Source: Streptomyces thermolilacinus SPC6
GTDB lineage: Bacteria > Actinomycetota > Actinomycetes > Streptomycetales > Streptomycetaceae
Length of the DNA: 64,000 nucleotides
Assembly: GCF_000478605.2 (NCBI RefSeq)
Contig: NZ_ASHX02000001.1
Coordinates: forward strand, 1,176,457-1,240,456
Direction: 5' to 3'
Each line of letters opens with the position of its first letter. Positions within the stretch are counted from its first letter, which is position 1. Shown here piece by piece: positions 35,184-45,940 of this stretch. The notes below the pieces were generated by a model. It ran no database searches and was not told where the DNA came from. It saw only the letters and a program-made list of their open reading frames with translations. The position numbers and the translations under genes are program-made.

Positions 35184-37304
35184 TCAGAACAGACGCAGGT
35201 CCGGTCCGGAATCGCTCGACCGGTTCCGGTTCTTTCGGCCGCGCCGGGACCTGCGGGGCCGGGGAAGGTGCGGTAGGCGCGCCTCCCGCGGCAGGTTCTC
35301 CCACGTGGGACGCAGCCCGTGGAGTTGGACGTCACCGACGAGATCCTTGAGATAGGCCCGCGTCTCCTCGTCCGTGGAGTACAGCACCGTCGCGCGGCTC
35401 GCCCGGGTCATGAGCACGTGGTAGGCGTGACGTACGAGCTGCGCGAAATCGTCGTCGTCCACACTGCGGACTCGCACCTTGGGGTCGAACGATCCCGGTA
35501 CGGCGACGCGCTTGACCCCCGGTTCCGGGCCAGCGCAGGCCTTGCCCCGGCGGAACTCCCACCGGCCGTCGCGGCGCACCATGTCCTCACCCATGATCAC
35601 GCCGCACCAGTCCCACTCAAGGCCCTGCGCAGTGTAGACGCAGCCGATCTGATCGAGTCCGTTCTCATGCACGGACCAGATCTTCGACGGGGGCGCCCCG
35701 TTCTCGCAGAAGCTTTCGCTGTCCGCGTTCCACGGCCGGTGCCAGTCGCCGATGCGGACGTCCGGTTCCAGCCGCTTCTCCTCGCCCAACGGTTTCGTCC
35801 ATGGCCAGCAGTAGCCCGCGACCATGCGTGCGGACGCGCCGGCATGGGCCTCGGTGCGGATGATTCGTTCCAGCTCCTCCGGGGTGTCGGCCACTTCCAC
35901 GTGCATCAGCCCGTCAGGTGTCCACTGCTCGGGTGGCTCCTGCGTCAGGCCAAGCATGGCGCGTACCCAGCGGATGTAGGCGTCGCTGCCGCCGCACCGG
36001 AACTGTTCGCGGAGGCTGTAGCGCACGAGGTGGGCACCGTATCGCTCGGCCGCCCCCTCGATCAGATCGACGGTACCCACATCGTCCGGCCGTAGGGACT
36101 GACCCTCGTCAAGGAAGAACACCGTCAGCCGGGACGCGTCAAGCAGCTCGTCCACCTGCGGGCGCGTCCCTTGCTTTTCCGCCGGCCAGTAGATGCTGGT
36201 CGACCGCCTGCGGATGCGGTGCGCCTCATCACAGATCAGCACGTCCAACGGCGGGTTCGGTGTGGTGACGAAGCTGCTGAAGTAGGCGAAGGTGTCCCTG
36301 AACTCGCGGTCGCCGTAGCCGACGTGCTGCTGGAGCGCGGCGTTGAACGCGCGGCTGCCGCTAGCGTACTTGACCGTCCGGCCCTGGGCTTCCAGCTCCG
36401 CTTTGAGCTGAAGGCCCACCGCGCTCTTGCCCGTACCGGCACCACCCGTCACCAGAAAGATCACACGTCGCTCGTCAGGGACGAGGGCGGGGCGCTCGGG
36501 GTCCGGAAGCACCTTGGCAGCCGTGGCCAGAATCTTCTCCGCTACCACCTTCTGTCTGCCCCGCAGGGTGAAGACCGTGTCTTCACCACGAGAGCCGATC
36601 ATCGCGTCGAGCAGGGGCGTGTTGCGCAGCCCCATGCCCCGCAGGAGTACCTCGGCCGCCGAGGCCCCGCCTTCGTCGGCGAAGTGGCTCCGCAGATCGG
36701 CCAGAAGTTCCTCACGTCGGTCGCTCGTGTACACGCGGGCATACGCTCCGGTGGGTGCGTCCACATCGGTCAGTGGCCGAACCGACTCCTCCGTGGCGTT
36801 GTGCAGGTACGCGAAGCCGCCGCACTCGAACTCCAGCCCGTGCAGAGGGCCTCTCGCGCTTGTGAACGCCTCGTAGTACTCCCGCAGTTGCAGAGCCGGG
36901 TGCTTCTTGCGCCCCATGCCGGGCACGTGAACCATGTCCGCGGCAGCCCGTTCGACCCTGGTCACGGTCGACCACCGCTTCAACTCGACGAGTTGCACGG
37001 ACAGTCGGCGCTCCTCGGGATGCTGGCCGACCAGGACGACGTCGATGAGCCGGGGGTCCCCCGGGCGCTCCTTCTCATCGAGGGTGGCCGCGCATTCGAC
37101 GATCATCTCCACGTCTCCGCGCCCGGCGGCAACCAGGTCCGTGGCCAGACTCACCAAACTTTCCGCCCATGCGGAACGCTCGGACAGCGAAGCGTCAGCG
37201 CCTCGGAAGTGCCGCCACCGCGCAGCGAGATGCGGCACCATACGACGCCTCGCGTTCAAGGTGAGCAGATCCCGCGCAGCCAGTTTCAGCAGGAGCATGG
37301 ACAC
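35184..37304 (-). CDS. DUF2075 (Schlafen-group-like) nuclease-helicase
   Basis: The protein has 706 aa. GTG at 37304 is chosen for GGGGGAA 8 nt upstream; an ATG 6 nt inside is possible. The N-terminal ~260 residues hold a restriction-nuclease-like region (LIDVVLVG ... VQLVELKRW, a possible D-(E/Q)xK signature). The DUF2075 ATPase follows: Walker A GGAGTGKSAVG (about 283), Walker B LICDEAHRIRRR (about 354), FFLDEGQSL, the coupling region GCVYTAQGLEWDWCGVIMGED and a HVLMTRASRATVLYS end motif. The tail is Arg-rich. Related proteins are frequent in prokaryotic defence islands. It lies just beyond pglW, separated only by the small peptide gene, and ends at a shared terminator. It is probably an additional, independent defence protein. 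Confidence 0.85.
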   Translation of the reverse strand: MSMLLLKLAARDLLTLNARRRMVPHLAARWRHFRGADASLSERSAWAESLVSLATDLVAAGRGDVEMIVECAATLDEKERPGDPRLIDVVLVGQHPEERRLSVQLVELKRWSTVTRVERAAADMVHVPGMGRKKHPALQLREYYEAFTSARGPLHGLEFECGGFAYLHNATEESVRPLTDVDAPTGAYARVYTSDRREELLADLRSHFADEGGASAAEVLLRGMGLRNTPLLDAMIGSRGEDTVFTLRGRQKVVAEKILATAAKVLPDPERPALVPDERRVIFLVTGGAGTGKSAVGLQLKAELEAQGRTVKYASGSRAFNAALQQHVGYGDREFRDTFAYFSSFVTTPNPPLDVLICDEAHRIRRRSTSIYWPAEKQGTRPQVDELLDASRLTVFFLDEGQSLRPDDVGTVDLIEGAAERYGAHLVRYSLREQFRCGGSDAYIRWVRAMLGLTQEPPEQWTPDGLMHVEVADTPEELERIIRTEAHAGASARMVAGYCWPWTKPLGEEKRLEPDVRIGDWHRPWNADSESFCENGAPPSKIWSVHENGLDQIGCVYTAQGLEWDWCGVIMGEDMVRRDGRWEFRRGKACAGPEPGVKRVAVPGSFDPKVRVRSVDDDDFAQLVRHAYHVLMTRASRATVLYSTDEETRAYLKDLVGDVQLHGLRPTWENLPREARLPHLPRPRRSRRGRKNRNRSSDSGPDLRLF

Positions 37305-37677
37305 GACGTGGTTCCCCCAGGACACGAGTGACTCGTGCGGGTGGGGGCGTGTCCTCGCAGGAAGCCCGGCGGGCCGCAACCGGTAGCAACGATCTTAGGG
37401 ATCGGCCCTCCTCACCGGAAACGACGCCCGCCGCAAGCGGGGTTTCCCGTCACGGACAGCACCTGTCGTACCGTCCCCACGGCCGGAGCCGGTCCGAGCG
37501 CCATTCGGGAGTGCCATCACCTTCCTACCCGGCGGACGCAGGGTGGCACGGAACGCCAGGGCGGCTGGACCTGCTCCCCGCATGTCTCCGGACCCCTCCA
37601 CACCGCCACGGGGGAACCGAACCGTTCCATACGGCCTCCCCCACGGAGAGGAAGTCAGTCGGCCCGGGGGAAGACCA
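37305..37677. other. Divergent region, helicase and lipoprotein genes
   Basis: This 373-bp region has no supported gene. It must hold promoters for the leftward helicase and rightward lipoprotein genes; none is clear by eye. Confidence 0.4.
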
Positions 37678-38115
37678 GTGAGACGATCGGTGTACGTGGT
37701 GGGAGTGCTGGTCGTGCTCCTCGGAGGCTGCGACCTCGCCGACGACAAGACCCCCGAGCGGGTCTCCAATGGCACGAACGCGCTGGACGTGACGGTCCCC
37801 GGGCGCCCCACGCCCGGCAGCCTCGCGCTGACCGAGCACGTGATCGCGCGGCTGAAGGCACGCGACGCCGAGGGCCTGGCCCGGTACGCCGATGCGGACG
37901 ACACGGCACGTGATAACGCCGCGCGGTGGATGGCACGCTGGGGCGACGCCGCCCGGCGCCCGGCGACGGCGCACTTCGGCCTCGGCGAGAAGGACGCCTC
38001 CGTCGATATCCGCTTCACCGGGGAACGCTCCCCAATGTCGCTCCTGCTGGTGCCGGAGCACGAGGACGCTCCCTACGACGACGCCTATGTGGTCGTCCTG
38101 GACGACGGCCGCTGA
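37678..38115 (+). CDS. Small lipoprotein of unknown function
   Basis: The protein has 145 aa from GTG with GGGGGAA 8 nt upstream. Residues 1-17 are a short signal with a lipobox LLGG-Cys18, so it should be lipid-anchored outside the membrane. The mature part is about 127 aa, with helix LALTEHVIARLKARDAEGLARY and a beta C-terminus (SLLLVPEHED, AYVVVLDDG). It may be a NTF2/SnoaL-like or DUF4878-type fold, but this is uncertain. It is monocistronic by spacing: 476 bp lie before the next gene. Confidence 0.75.
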   Translation: MRRSVYVVGVLVVLLGGCDLADDKTPERVSNGTNALDVTVPGRPTPGSLALTEHVIARLKARDAEGLARYADADDTARDNAARWMARWGDAARRPATAHFGLGEKDASVDIRFTGERSPMSLLLVPEHEDAPYDDAYVVVLDDGR

Positions 38116-38591
38116 CCCGTGGCCGGGCGCGGGCGTGCAGCGATCCTGCTCGGGGACGCTGTCCCCGTGCATCACCGTGACGTCGTGTCGAAGGGCTGTC
38201 GCGGACGTACCGCGCGGCCGTCCGTACCTTGTGGGGCGACGTCCGTGGTGGTGCCCCCGATGCGCTGTCAGGTATGTCCTTCGCCGGTGGCCCGTGCATT
38301 ACGGCGGGCAGGAACCGTCACCCGCGACGGGGACTGTCCAGGGACGGATGCGTTGCAGACGCCGCCAAGGTGTCGCAAGTGCCACGTTGCCACGGCTCAC
38401 TGGCGGGGCAACGACCGTTTGCGGCCGCCATGTTGCTGGCGAACGGAAATCCGGGGTGTTTTGCTTGCGGTGGCTCACCCTGCGGGTGGTCGCCGGGTCG
38501 TGCGTCCGGGTGCCGAGGGGCCCGGGCGGTGCGTGCGGAGGGGTGGCGCCCTCGCGGGCCCGGGCCCGTGCGGCGTCAGGAGAGGGCAACA
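38116..38591. other. Intergenic region before the broken hydrolase
   Basis: A 476-bp stretch where no frame has a recognisable domain or convincing start; I see nothing functional in it. Confidence 0.4.
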
Positions 38592-39443
38592 GTGGCTGAG
38601 GTGGACCTTTCGGCCGGGACGGTCGAGTACCAGGACACCGGCGGGGACAAGCCGGTCGTGGTGCTGCTGCACGGGGTGGCGATGGACGGCTCCCTGTGGC
38701 GGAACGTGGTGGCGTCCCTGCGGTCCGACTTCCGGTGCGTGGTGCCGACGCTGCCGCTGGGCGGGCACCGCCGGCCGATGAGGCCGGACGCGGACCTGTC
38801 GGTCGCGGGTGTGGCGCGGCTGGTCGCGGAGTTCCTCGACCGGCTGGACCTGCGGGACCTGACGCTCGTGGTGAGCGACTGGGGCGGGGCGCTGGCCCTG
38901 GTCTCCGAGGGCCGGACGAGCGCGTCAGGCGGCTGGTCGTCACCTCGTGCGAGGCGTTCGGCAACTTCCCCCCGGGCCTGCCCGGGAAGAACCTGCTCGC
39001 CTCGGCGAGGCTGCCGGGCGGCATCCGCCTCGCCTTCACGCTGCTGAAGTGGAAGCCGATGCGCCGACTGCCCGTGACATGGGGGTGGATGAGCAAGCGG
39101 CCCGTCCCGCACGAGGTGATGGACGCCTGGTTCACGCCGCTGTGGACGTCGGCGGAGATCCGCCGCGACCTGCGCGCGTACGTGCTCGGGGTGCCCCCGA
39201 GGAGCGAACTGCTTGCCTGGGCGGGGAAGCTGCGCGACTTCGACCGGCCCGCGCTCGTCGTGTGGGCCGCCGAGGACAGGGTGATGCCGCCCGAGCACGG
39301 GCGGGGGCTCGCCGGACTGCTCCCCCGGGCGGGGCTCGTCGAGGTCGAGGACAGCTACACCCTCATCCCCCGAGGACCAGCCGCGGCAGCTCAGTGCGCA
39401 CATCCGGTCCTTCCTGCTGGCGGACGGGGCAGTTTCCGCGTAG
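38592..39443 (+). pseudogene. Haloalkane-dehalogenase-like hydrolase, broken by two frameshifts
   Basis: The GTG at 38592 has GGAGAGGG upstream. The first ~107 codons encode an alpha/beta hydrolase start (VVVLLHGVAMDGSLWRNV, LTLVVSDWGGALAL, with the Asp-Trp nucleophile elbow of haloalkane dehalogenases). Near 38911 the frame jumps: the expected RVRRLVVTSCEAFGNFPPG continues in another frame to SYTLIP near 39368, where a run of five C shifts it back to EDQPRQLSAHIRSFL and a stop at 39441-39443. A one-base loss and a one-base gain thus cancel, leaving the normal 283-codon length. It is either a decayed gene or two sequence errors; the second lies in a homopolymer. Confidence 0.7.
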
Positions 39444-39594
39444 GAGGCGCCCGCCCGCACCCGGGTGCGGGACTCCGCGGGCCGGGCGGCCCTGATCGCC
39501 CGCCGGACGCCGTGCCGTAGGCAGCCTGTCAGCGGGTTGTGGGCCCGTTGTCAGAACCACCCTGGACGATCCATCGCGGACCAGGGAGGCTCCC

Positions 39595-40577
<983 letters not shown>

Positions 40578-40581
<4 letters not shown>

Positions 40582-41381
40582 GCGTCGTCGCCGATCCGGC
40601 CGCGTCCCTGCGCATCGGCCCGATGCGCGGCTTCAAGCACAGCCTCACCCTCGCCGCGCGGAACATCCGCTACATCCTGCGGTCCCCGGCCACGCTGGTG
40701 GACACGATCATCCAGCCGGTGCTGTTCCTCGTGGTCTTCGCGCTGCTGTTCGGCGGCGAGATCGCCGGTGACTGGCAGGCGTACCTCCAGCCGCTGGTGC
40801 CCGGCCTGATGGTGCAGATCATCCTGTACGCCAGCGCGGGCACCGGGCTCGCCCTGAACACCGACGTCGTCAAGGGGGTGTTCGACCGCTTCCGCAGCCT
40901 GCCCATCGCGCGCTCCGCCCCGCTGGTCGGCGCCGTCATCGGCGACGTGGTGCGCTACGCCCTGGCGCTGGTCGTCCTGCTGGCGCTCGCCTTCGCGATG
41001 GGCTTCCGGGTCAGGACCGGCCCGGTCGAGGTGCTGCTCGCGATGGTGCTGACCATCGGCGTCGGCCTCACCATGTGCTGGCTGTCCGTGCTGATCGGCA
41101 TGGCCGCGAAGAGCCCGCAGGCGGTGCCGGGCATCACCATGGCCCTGGTGCTCCCGCTGACCTTCGGCAGCAACATCTTCGCTTCGCCGGACACCATGCC
41201 GGGCTGGCTGCAATGGTGGGTCGGTGTCAACCCGGTCAGCCACTTCGTGGACGCGACAAGGGCGTTGACGCTCGGCGGGGATGCCTCGGGGCCCGTGATG
41301 ATGAGTCTCATCTGGATGGCGGTACTGTTCGCCGTACTCTTCCCCCTGGCCGTACGCACGTACGCCCGTCGGACAAGATGA
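40578..41381 (+). CDS. DrrB-type ABC-2 transporter permease
   Basis: The protein has 267 aa and starts within the ATPase stop (ATGA). An ABC-2 family membrane domain with six hydrophobic segments is visible (PATLVDTIIQPVLFLVVFALLFG; LVPGLMVQIILYASAG; YALALVVLLALAFAMGF; VLLAMVLTIGVGLTMCWL; PGITMALVLPLTFGS; SLIWMAVLFAVLFPLAV). The motif GVFDRFRSLPIARSAPLVG and the end NPVSHFVDATRAL are typical of DrrB. Together with the preceding ATPase it forms a complete exporter. The ArsR-like regulator gene begins 52 bp downstream on the same strand. Confidence 0.92.
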
Positions 41382-41433
41382 GTTCGTCCCGGCCGGGTAC
41401 TCGGGCCGACGGACGCAGGGCAGGAGGACATGC

Positions 41434-42432
41434 GTGCTGACCGTGCACTTCACTCACGAGGACATCGCCAGAACCCATATGGTGCCCATGGCCCGCCTCG
41501 GGGCAGAGGCACTGTTCGCACTCGGTCACCTGGAGCACTTAGCGCAGCAGAGCAGGGGCGTGGGCCGGTGGGTCTCGAACGCGCGAGCCTGGGTGGCGGC
41601 GCAGCCGGCCCGCCACCTCGGCCTCCAGCGGGCGCTGCAACTCCGGGATGAGCTGCTGCCGTTCCTGTTGTCACGGCCGGCCCCGGACCGGGACGCGGCG
41701 GTTCCGGAGGACATACGGCGGGCGCTGGGCGCTCTGGCCGAGTTCCAGAAGGCGTGCGTCGCGCCGTACCGGACGAGCATCCGGGAGATGCTGGACGAGA
41801 CCCGTCACTGCTATTCGGACATGGTCGCCCGGCTCGGCCTGGCGGCGACGCTCGAACGGCTCCAGTTCAACGCCAAGTGGGAGGCGGGCACGCTGACCGT
41901 CGACGACGGCACCGACCGCGCGGTCCGCCTCGACGGCCAGGGCCTGAAGCTGGTGCCGTCGGCGTTCCTCAGCGGCACCCCGAGGCTGTACAGGTGGCAG
42001 GAGCGGACCGCCGACCGGGTCCTGGCGGACCGTCCGTCCGTGCGGCCCGTGCACATCATGGTGTTCCCGGTGTGCCCGCACGGCCTGGCCTCCACGGCGC
42101 TGGTCAAGGACACCCAGCGGCCCGCGAAACCGCTGCCCCAGCTGCTCGGGCGGACCCGGGCCGCGGTGCTGGAGCGGCTGACCCGTCCGCAGTCGACGAG
42201 CGAGCTGAGTGCCGCCCTGAGCATCTCGGCGACCACGGCGAGCGAGCACACCTCGGTGCTGCGCAGCTCCGGGCTGGTCTCCACGACGAGGAACGGCGGC
42301 AGTGTGCGCCACGAGGTGACCCCACTCGGCGCGCTGATGCTGAACTCGCCGCCCGAGCCCGCCCGTGCGTGGTGCCGTGACTGTGCGGAGCGGCGTGCGG
42401 TGGGAAGCGAGGCGAAGGAGTTGGTCGCATGA
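41434..42432 (+). CDS. ArsR-like winged-helix transcriptional regulator
   Basis: The protein has 332 aa from GTG with GGAGGA 5 nt upstream. The N-terminal ~230 residues (FTHEDIARTHMVP, LGLAATLERLQFNAKWEAGTL) match the DUF5937 sensor-like region found in Streptomyces regulators. The C-terminal helix-turn-helix (TRAAVLERLTRPQSTSELSA, then ISATTASEHTSVLRSSGLV, about 245-290) is ArsR/HTH_20 type. The last part has a Cys pair (CRDC). It lies between the exporter genes and the SARP gene on the same strand, so it may control both. The signal it senses is unknown. Confidence 0.83.
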   Translation: MLTVHFTHEDIARTHMVPMARLGAEALFALGHLEHLAQQSRGVGRWVSNARAWVAAQPARHLGLQRALQLRDELLPFLLSRPAPDRDAAVPEDIRRALGALAEFQKACVAPYRTSIREMLDETRHCYSDMVARLGLAATLERLQFNAKWEAGTLTVDDGTDRAVRLDGQGLKLVPSAFLSGTPRLYRWQERTADRVLADRPSVRPVHIMVFPVCPHGLASTALVKDTQRPAKPLPQLLGRTRAAVLERLTRPQSTSELSAALSISATTASEHTSVLRSSGLVSTTRNGGSVRHEVTPLGALMLNSPPEPARAWCRDCAERRAVGSEAKELVA

Positions 42433-42473
42433 CATGATGAACGTGAAGAATCTTCAGGAGATGTGCCAAGAGA

Positions 42474-45400
42474 GTGGCGACCGTGCGTTTACTGCTTCTG
42501 GGTCCACTCGGACTGCGCGCCCAGGACGGGCGGCCAATATCGCCGGGCGGCCGCCGCGTCGGTCTGCTCATCGCCCGGCTCGCTCTCAACCCCGCGGAGC
42601 TCGTCCCCACCAGCACGCTCATCACCGACCTGTGGGAGGACGAACCGCCGGCCGCGGGCGGGGTCAACGCACTGCACCGGCTGGTGTCCCGGGCCCGCCG
42701 CACCCTCGGCCAGGCGGGCCACGACGACGCCAGTGTGATCTCCGGGCCCGGCGGCTACACCCTGACCGTCGGGCCCGCCGACGTGGACGCGCACCAGTTC
42801 GAACGGCTCGCGGCGAAGGGCCGTCGGCTGCTGCGCGCGGGCGCCCCCGAACAGGCCGCGCCCGTGCTGCGCGAGGCCCTGTCGCTCTGGCGCGGGGCGG
42901 CCCTGCCCGAGTTCGCCGACACGGGGTTCGCCAGCCGCGCCGCCGCCCGCCTGGAGGAGCTGCGCCTCGCCGCCGTGGAGGACCACATCGAGGCCCGGCT
43001 CGACCTGGGCGGCGCCCCAGAACTCCTCGCCGAGCTGTACGGCCTGACGGCCACGCACCCGCTGCGGGAACGTGCGACGGGCCTGCTCATGCGGGCCTTG
43101 CAGCTCTCCGGCAGCCCCGCCGAGGCGCTCGCCGCGTACGAGCGGCTGCGGGCGGCGCTCGCCGACGCGCTCGGCGCCGTACCGTCGGCGGAGCTGCGCC
43201 GCATCCACGCCGAGGCGCTGAGCGACGGCGCACGGCGGGATCCCGGCCGCGCGCCCGGCGGCGGACCCGCCGTCGCGCCACGGCACAGCGGCGGCCCCGG
43301 CACCGCCGCTCGGGCGTCCGTACCGGCATCGCCCCCGGCATCCGCCCCGGCGTCCGGACAGCCGGCGGGCACCGCCCCGCCCGCGGGGAAGCCCGGCCAG
43401 CCCGCGGGAAAGCCGGGCCTGCCCAGCCCCATCACCCGCTTCGTCGGGCGCGCCGGTGAACTCCAGCGGGTGGCCGCCTCCCTGCGCGGCTCCCGGCTCG
43501 TCACCCTGTACGGGCCGGGCGGTGTCGGCAAGACCCGGCTCGCCACCGAGTTCGCCTCCCGTGCCGACGCGGGCACCGCCGACCTCGTCTGCCTGGTGGA
43601 ACTCGTCGGGCTCGGCAGCGGCGACGACCTCCCCGACACGGTGGCCCGGGCGCTCGGCCTTCCCGGCACGCCCCTGCTGGAGCAGCCCCAGCCGGGCCGC
43701 AGCCGGTTCGACCAGCTCACGGCGTTCCTGTCGGCCCGGCGCGTCCTGCTGGTCCTCGACAACTGCGAGCACCTGATCACCGAGGTGTCCCGGTTCGCCG
43801 CCGAGCTGCTGGCCGCCTGTCCCCGGCTGCTGCTCCTCGCCACCAGCCGTGAACCGCTCATGATCACCGGTGAGGCGCTGTGCCGGGTCGGGCCGCTGCG
43901 CCTGCCCGCCTCCGAGGCGGAGGCCGAACACTCCACGGCGGTGGAGCTCTTCTGCGACCGGGCCGCGCTGGTACGGCCCGGGTTCGCCCTCACACCGGCC
44001 AACACGGCGCAGGTGGTGGAGATCTGCCGCAAGCTCGACGGGCTGCCGCTGGCGATCGAACTCGCCGCCGCCCGGCTGCGGTCGATGTCCGTCCAGCAGA
44101 TCACCGAACGGCTCGACGACCGCTTCCGGCTGCTGACCGTCGGCAACAGCACCTCCGCGGCCCGGCACCGCACCCTGCGCGCCACCATGGACTGGAGCTG
44201 GGAGCTGCTGACGGAGCCCGAACGCGCCCTGGCGCGGCGGCTCTCCGCGGCGGGCAACGGCGTCACCGAGGAAGCGGCGGCCGCCGTCGGCGCGGGCGCG
44301 GGCCTGACCGAGGACGACGTCCCGTACGTCCTGTCGTCGCTCGTGGACAAGTCGCTGCTGCACCTGTGGGAGGTCAAGGGCGGCGAGATGCGCTACCGCA
44401 TGCCGGAGACCACCCGGGCGTACTGCGCGGAGCGCCTCGCCGAGGCCGGTGAGCGCGAGTCGGCCGAGGCCGCCTGCACCCGGCACTTCCTCGCGCTCGC
44501 GGAACGCGCCGCCGAGGGCCTGCGGGGCGCGGACCAGCCTCGCTGGATCGCCCGGCTGGACGCCGACCACGGCAACGTGCTGCTGGCGCTGCGCCGGGCC
44601 GTGGACGGCGAGGACATCGACACCGCGGTCCGGCTGGGGCTCGCCATGAGCTGGTACTGGGTGATGCGCGGCCACTACACCGAGGCCAACATCCGGTGCG
44701 CCGAGCTGCTCCGGTTCGGCGCGCGGGTCCCGGACGGCGCCGCGGCCCTGTTCACCATGCTGCGGCTGCTGCTCCCCGCGCCCGTCGGCCACGACCGGGA
44801 CGACGAGGGCCGCGACCGGGGCATCGCCGAGGCGGCGCGGCGCGCCCGGGACGGCGACGCCATGAGCGAGCATCCGCTGCTGGCCCTGCTGGAACCCAAG
44901 TGCTGGCTCCTGGTGGGCGAGCACGAGGAGATGGAACGCAGCGCCCGGCGGGCCTGCGCCCATCCGGAGCCCTGGGCACGGGCCTCCGGCCGCGCGGCAC
45001 TCGGCTTCGCCGCGGAGACGGCGGGTGACGTCGGCGCGGGCGAACGGCATCTGCGGGCCGCGCTGGAGTCGTTTCGCGAGCTGGGCGACCAGTGGTCCAC
45101 GGGCCAGCTCACCTGCATGCTGTCCCGGTTCACCTCGCTGCGCGGGGACGCGGAGGGGGCGCTGGCCCTGCTGCACGAGGCGCGCGCCGCGATCGAGGCG
45201 GTCGGGTCGGCCGACGCCATCGCGCAGATCCGGATCCGGCTCGGCATCGAGCAGCTGCGGTCCGGTGAGCACGACGCGGCGGAGGTGAGCTTCCGCCACG
45301 CGCTGCGCGGTCCGCGTCGCACCATGCCCGAGTACGAGGTGCTGGTGGCGGCCGGTCTGGCCGAGCTCGCCACCCGGCGCGGGCAGCCGTCCATCGCCGC

Positions 45401-45833
45401 CGAACGGCTGGACCGGGCGCTGCGGCTGCTCGACGAGGCGGTCTTCGACAAGGAGTTCCTTCGCGTCGAGGTGCTGCGGCGCACGGCCGCGCTGGAGCTT
45501 TCGCGGGGCGCGGAGGGTGTCGCCGCGGCCCGCGACGCCGCGGCGGAGGCGCTGCGTCTGGCGGTGCCGCTCAACGACATGTGGGTGCTCGCGACGGTCG
45601 CCGAGGTGCTGGCGACGGTGACGTTCCACGAGGAGCTGCCGGTGCGGGCCGCACGGCTGCTGGGCACCGCGACGGCGCTGCGGGGACTGGCGGACCGGGG
45701 CAGCCCCGAAGTGCGGGCACTGAGCGCGGAGCTGACGGCGCGTCTGGGCGAGGTGGAGTTCCACCGCCTGCGCGCGGAGGGCGAGCACCTCTCCCCCGAG
45801 GCGGCGGTACGGGAACTCGAGGCGGCGGTCTGA
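42474..45833 (+). CDS. AfsR/SARP-family activator with NB-ARC and TPR-like region
   Basis: The protein has 1119 aa from GTG; a GTG 9 nt inside is possible. Residues 1-95 are an OmpR-type DNA-binding domain (RLLLLGPLGLRAQDG, LWEDEPPAAGGVNAL, GYTLTVG). Residues ~100-245 are the bacterial transcriptional activation domain (DAHQFERLAAKGRR, LYGLTATHPLRERATGLLMRA). A Pro/Ala/Gly-rich linker is followed by an NB-ARC ATPase (ITRFVGRAGEL, Walker A GPGGVGKT about 347, VLLVLDNCEH, GLPLAIELAAARL) and a helical repeat C-terminus to 1119. This is the large-SARP (AfsR-like) architecture that activates antibiotic clusters. It is the last gene of the rightward group and is probably the pathway activator of the NRPS cluster. 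A hairpin follows at 45906. Confidence 0.9.
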   Translation: MATVRLLLLGPLGLRAQDGRPISPGGRRVGLLIARLALNPAELVPTSTLITDLWEDEPPAAGGVNALHRLVSRARRTLGQAGHDDASVISGPGGYTLTVGPADVDAHQFERLAAKGRRLLRAGAPEQAAPVLREALSLWRGAALPEFADTGFASRAAARLEELRLAAVEDHIEARLDLGGAPELLAELYGLTATHPLRERATGLLMRALQLSGSPAEALAAYERLRAALADALGAVPSAELRRIHAEALSDGARRDPGRAPGGGPAVAPRHSGGPGTAARASVPASPPASAPASGQPAGTAPPAGKPGQPAGKPGLPSPITRFVGRAGELQRVAASLRGSRLVTLYGPGGVGKTRLATEFASRADAGTADLVCLVELVGLGSGDDLPDTVARALGLPGTPLLEQPQPGRSRFDQLTAFLSARRVLLVLDNCEHLITEVSRFAAELLAACPRLLLLATSREPLMITGEALCRVGPLRLPASEAEAEHSTAVELFCDRAALVRPGFALTPANTAQVVEICRKLDGLPLAIELAAARLRSMSVQQITERLDDRFRLLTVGNSTSAARHRTLRATMDWSWELLTEPERALARRLSAAGNGVTEEAAAAVGAGAGLTEDDVPYVLSSLVDKSLLHLWEVKGGEMRYRMPETTRAYCAERLAEAGERESAEAACTRHFLALAERAAEGLRGADQPRWIARLDADHGNVLLALRRAVDGEDIDTAVRLGLAMSWYWVMRGHYTEANIRCAELLRFGARVPDGAAALFTMLRLLLPAPVGHDRDDEGRDRGIAEAARRARDGDAMSEHPLLALLEPKCWLLVGEHEEMERSARRACAHPEPWARASGRAALGFAAETAGDVGAGERHLRAALESFRELGDQWSTGQLTCMLSRFTSLRGDAEGALALLHEARAAIEAVGSADAIAQIRIRLGIEQLRSGEHDAAEVSFRHALRGPRRTMPEYEVLVAAGLAELATRRGQPSIAAERLDRALRLLDEAVFDKEFLRVEVLRRTAALELSRGAEGVAAARDAAAEALRLAVPLNDMWVLATVAEVLATVTFHEELPVRAARLLGTATALRGLADRGSPEVRALSAELTARLGEVEFHRLRAEGEHLSPEAAVRELEAAV

Positions 45834-45905
45834 GGCGCGGCGCGGGACCACGCGCCGGTCCGGGCCCGGGGCCGCGCGTCGGGCCACGCCCGCTAGCGCC
45901 CCGCT

Positions 45906-45932
45906 CCCGCCGGACGCCGCCCGCCCGGCGGG
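45906..45932. terminator. Hairpin between SARP and response-regulator genes
   Basis: CCCGCCGG and CCGGCGGG (8 bp) around an 11-nt loop, in the 107-bp gap between convergent stops at 45833 and 45941. Confidence 0.5.
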
Positions 45933-45940
45933 GTCGGCCG

